From NCBI GenBank assembly GCA_022432975.1, contig CM039502.1, positions 16,315,453-16,379,452 on the forward strand: a stretch of DNA of 64,000 bases, in the 5' to 3' direction. The notes under the pieces are model-generated. The model was not told the DNA's origin. It saw nothing but the letters and a program-made list of their open reading frames with translations, and ran no database searches. Numbering within the stretch: position 1 is the stretch's first letter; every line of letters starts with the position of its first letter. The translations under genes were made by a program, and so were the position numbers. This stretch comes from Begonia masoniana. Taxonomy: Eukaryota > Streptophyta > Magnoliopsida > Cucurbitales > Begoniaceae. This document shows, piece by piece, positions 60,132-64,000 of this stretch.

Positions 60132-63100
60132 TTAAGCGAAGAGGTCTGGATATTGGGCTCTAACATCTTCTTGTCTTTCCCATGTGGCTTCCTCCACGTT
60201 GTGATTACGCCATAAAACTTTCACCAACGGGACCACTTTGTTGCGCAACACTTTGGCTGAGGTATCCAGAATCTGTATGGGCCTTTCTTCATATGTAAGT
60301 GTCGGCATGATGTCAAAGTCCACATGTTGCACGATCTGAGTTGGATCCCGCACACACTTTCTCAGCATCGAAACATGAAAAACATTGTGAACCCCATCCA
60401 TTGACGCTGGCAACTGTAGTCTGTAGGCCATGTTCCCAACTTTCTTTAAAATGGAAAAAGGCCCAACAAATCTTGGGCTTAGCTTCCCTTTCTTGCCAAT
60501 CTCATCACGCCTTTGAAAGGTGACACCTTCAAAAACACCTCATCACCCTCAGTAAACTCTAAATCTCTTCTCCGATGGTCTGCATAGCTCTTCTGTCGAC
60601 TTTGTGCAGCTTGGATTCTTTGCTTGATTGCCGTTATTACTCCAGACATCTGTTGTAGTATCTCGGGGCCGATAAGCTTGGTTTCCCCAACTTCATCCCA
60701 ACACAACGGGGACCTACACTTTCTGCCATAAAGTGCTTCATATGGAGCCATGCCGATGGTAGCCTGATAGCTATTGTTGTAGGCAAACTCCACAAGTGGC
60801 AAATATCTACTCCAAGGAGCATGAAGTTCCAGCACGCACGCCCTTAACATATCCTCCAATGTCTGAATCGTTCTCTCAGATTGTCCATCCGTCTGTGGGT
60901 GAAACGCCGTGCTGAAGTCCAGTCTAGCGCCCAAGGAGCTTTGCAAGCTTTTCCAAAACCTGGAAGTGAATCTAGGATCTCGGTCCGAAACGATTGACAC
61001 CGGAATACCATGCAGCTTGACAATCTCACTAATATATAGTTCTGCGTACTGATCCATAGAGAATGTCGTCTTCATAGGTAGAAAATGGGCCGATTTCGTC
61101 AATCTGTCCACTATGACCCATATGCTATTATGGCCTTTAACTGTTCTTGGAAGGCCAACAACAAAGTCCATTGTGATGTTCTCCCACTTCCATTCGGGAA
61201 TGGGAAGAGGCTGAAGCGTTCCAATCGGTCGTTGATGTTCAGCTTTGACCTGTTGACATATTATACAAGACTCCACATACTTGGCCACTTCATTTTTCAT
61301 GTTCGGCCACCAGAAGTGAAGTTTCAAGTCCTGATACATCTTTGTGCTTCCAGGATGCACAGAAAAAGGAGACGAATGGGCTTCCGACAAGATATGCTTT
61401 CGTAGCTCTTCGTCTTTCGGAACATACCATCTGTTTTTGAACTTCAGAATTCCATCTCCTGAATAGCTGAAATCGGATGAGGTCATCGGCACTTTGCTCA
61501 CCATATCAGCCATCTCCTTTGAATTGGTCTTCTGGGCTTCTTTAATACGGTCCAAGACAGTGGGCCGTAGTGTTAAGTCCGCTAGTATGGCCGATAGCCC
61601 AGAAACTATCTCCATATCGAATTTCTGTATTTCCGTCCTCAAAGGCATTGATACGGCCGACATAACTGGTTGCATAGTAGCTGGCATCCTACTCAGTGCA
61701 TCAGCTACCACATTAGCCTTACCAGGGTGGTATTTAATTTCCACATCATAGTCTTTTACAAATTCTAACCACCGCCTCTGCCTCATATTCAACTCTTTCT
61801 GAGTAAAGAGGTACTTCAAACTCTTGTGGTCAGAAAACACTTCACATGATTGCCCATATAGGTGATGTCTCCATACTTTTAGTGCAAATACAACTGCCGC
61901 TAACTCAAGGTCATGAGTAGGGTAGTTTTCTTCATGGCTCTTCAATTGTCTGGATGCGTATGCTACTACTTTCCGTTCTTACATTAATACACATCCCAAT
62001 CCAACCTTGGACGCATCACAATATACGCTGAATTTGCCGTCTTCAACTGGCAATACTAGTAGAGGAGCCGTGGTTAACTTTTGTTTGAGCGTCTGAAAGC
62101 TCCCTTCACATGCTTCAGACCACCTGAACTTGATGTCCTTCTTTGTTAAGCTGGTCATAGGCTTCGCTATCACAGAAAATCCCTTGATGAATTTCCTGTA
62201 ATAACCAGCTAGTCCGATAAAGCTCCGTACCTCGCTTGCATTTCTCGGCCTTGGCCAGTCTCTTACAGCCTCAATTTTGGCCGGGTCAACAGATACTCCT
62301 TCAGCAGACACTACATGACCTAGGAAATTAACCTTATTCAGCCAGAATTCGCACTTGGACAACTTGACATATAGCTGATGTTGCCACAGAATCGATAGCA
62401 CAACAGTCAAGTGCTTCTCATGCTCGTCCTTACTCCTGGAATATACCAAAATGTCGTCGATGAAGATGATTACGAATTTATCCAAGAAATCCTGGAATAT
62501 CCTGTTCATTAAGTCCATAAATGCTGCCGGGGCATTAGTCAACCCGAACGACATCACTAAGAACTCGTAGTGTCCATATCGGGTCCTGAAGGCAGTCTTT
62601 GGAATATCCTTAGCTCTGACCTTCAACTGGTAATAGCCGGAGCGTAAGTCAATCTTAGAAAATACCCGAGCCCCTTGTAGCTGATCAAACAAATCATCGA
62701 TTCTTGGCAACGGGTACTTATTCTTGATCGTCAACTTGTTCAGCTCGCGGTAATCAATACACATCCGTAGGGACCCATCCTTCTTCTTAACAAATAGGAC
62801 TGGAGCACCCCACGGTGAAAAACTACGGCTCACAAAGCCCTTGTCCACCAGTTCTTTCAGCTGAGCCTTCAACTCCTTCAGCTCTATTGGTGCCATGCGG
62901 TACGGATTCTTTGATATCGGTTCAGCACCAGGATACACATCGATTTCGAACTCGATCTCACGATCAGGTGGTAATCCTGGTAAGTCGTCTAAGAAAACCT
63001 CAGGGAAGTTTCGGACTACCGGAATATTTTGAAGTTTGACTACACCTTGCCTCTGAACATCCACTACGTGGGCAAGAAATCCGACACATCCTGACCTCAT

Positions 63101-64000
63101 CAGCTGTTGAGCTTTCAAGGAGGATATAACAGGCATACTGTGTTTCCTTGGTACTGCCTGATAGGAGAACTCTACTTCGTTCGGGCGCTTAAATAGCACA
63201 TTCCCGGACCTGCAGTTGATGGTGGCATGGTGTTTAAATAGCCAGTCCATTCCCAGGATTACATCATATCCTTTCATATCAATAACGATAAGATTGGCAT
63301 ACAACTTCTGGTCTCCAACTGACACTACATCACCCTGTACCACCTGCTCAGAGTGCATAAACCCTCCAGATGGCAGCATAATGGTGAAGGGTTGATCTGA
63401 CGGAAATACTCTTAACCTATCCTTATTTACGAAGTCTCTGGCCACGAACGAATGTGTGGCCCCCGTATCAAACAGGGTGTATGCAGTTGCATCACATATA
63501 GAAATCATACCAGAAATTGTCGCGTGCTGATCAGCATCATCAACATCCTCCATCATGGCAAACACCCTAGGTACGGCCAGGTTTGGTCTCGTGTCGGGTA
63601 TCGGGCAATCCCGAACAAGATGGCCACTCTTGCCACATCGGAAACATTGGCCAGTAGCAAGTCTGCATTCTCCTCTGTGAGGCTTATGGCATTGCGGGCA
63701 TTCTGGAAGTTGAGGAGCCCCCATTGGCCTCTTTCCTTTGTCTTGATAAGGGACGGTTTCATTGGGCCTCTTAATGCCCCTATTTTGCTGCTGTTGAGGC
63801 TGAAAATTCTGACCTCTTTGCTGTTGCTGTTGTTGTTGAGGAACATTTCTGATAATCCCTCTTGGTGGATCTCTTTGCCTCTGGGACTTCATTTCCAAAG
63901 CTTCTAACTGGTAAGCCTTGGCCACCACCTTCACATACGGTGCCTCATCAAATCCTCCGGTCGTGATCCCACGTAATAAATCCATCTTTAGCTCTTGTAT
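60132..64000 (-). pseudogene. Element 7 gag-pol polyprotein (Ty3/gypsy, Tekay/Del chromovirus), nearly intact
   Basis: Read leftwards from the right edge: gag end with Gln-rich linker and zinc knuckle [14 protein letters not shown]; protease [10 protein letters not shown] with [37 protein letters not shown]; RNase [22 protein letters not shown]; integrase with an HHCC-type zinc finger ([23 protein letters not shown]), core [31 protein letters not shown]-terminal chromodomain (VLRNKVVPLVKVLW, NVEEATWERQEDV). Two lesions are seen: TAA at 61979-61981 in place of the Gln found in element 0 (LMQEGK), and a one-base frameshift near 60500-60505 between integrase and the chromodomain. Otherwise the frame is open for about 3.9 kb. 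This suggests recent insertion; the N-terminal gag lies outside the window. Confidence 0.93.

Overview
This is a 64 kb piece of a draft plant nuclear genome. The host genes (a WNK kinase, a DUF868 protein and an NDRG/SF21-type gene, all plant-type) point to a eudicot; I cannot name the family or species. There is no prokaryotic feature, no rRNA or tRNA gene and no CRISPR array. A 100-N gap at 30793-30892 shows that it is a scaffold.

Left block (1-16384): one large, dead, minus-strand Ty3/gypsy element of the Tekay/Del chromovirus type ('element 0'), from its 3' LTR remnant (186-812) to its 5' LTR (13574-16384) with an initiator-Met PBS. It is cut by three solo LTRs, each with an exact 5-bp target-site duplication (TSD): LTR1 (2980-9560, GCCAT), LTR2 nested inside LTR1 (3686-7413, GTCGG), and LTR3 (10911-13028, GAAAA). 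A further LTR end (1-185) enters from the left edge.

Middle block (16385-48870): a foldback element with about 500-bp arms (16388-18022); an intronless DUF868 gene (21128-22033); a 533-bp TRIM retrotransposon with TSD AATTA (24356-24888); an NDRG/SF21-like gene (from 25569) that carries a 504-nt poly-T in an intron, an apparent frameshift at the exon 8/9 junction, and no last exons before a perfect 18-bp satellite and the N gap; a degenerate copia gag fragment; a DRT102/RpiB-like pseudogene with a poly(A) tail; two hAT-type miniature elements with exact 8-bp TSDs (32557-33165 and 37855-38476); a possible plastid rpoC2 fragment; an EF-hand gene fragment; and a complete eight-exon WNK kinase gene (40740-44542). 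The rest is AT-rich intergenic DNA.

Right block (48880-64000): a minus-strand Ty1/copia element split by solo LTR5 (50392-53157, CACTC) and solo LTR6 (53414-56069, GAGAG), then broken by an LTR4-family element (56773-57762). That element is itself broken by 'element 7', a nearly intact minus-strand Tekay-type element (3' LTR 57763-60091, gag-pol 60092 to beyond the edge) with one nonsense codon and one frameshift.

Two cross-family patterns stand out. First, all eight LTRs whose relevant part lies in the window keep a block with a 5' splice-site-like AGGTAAGT (CAGGTAAGT in seven), about 15-25 nt, then a short GGCC/GGCC hairpin running into CCTACA. Second, all seven LTRs whose 3' part is present carry a private tandem-repeat array there, each with a different unit. 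The host genes are unrelated to one another; the window is mainly a record of nested LTR insertion and LTR-LTR recombination.
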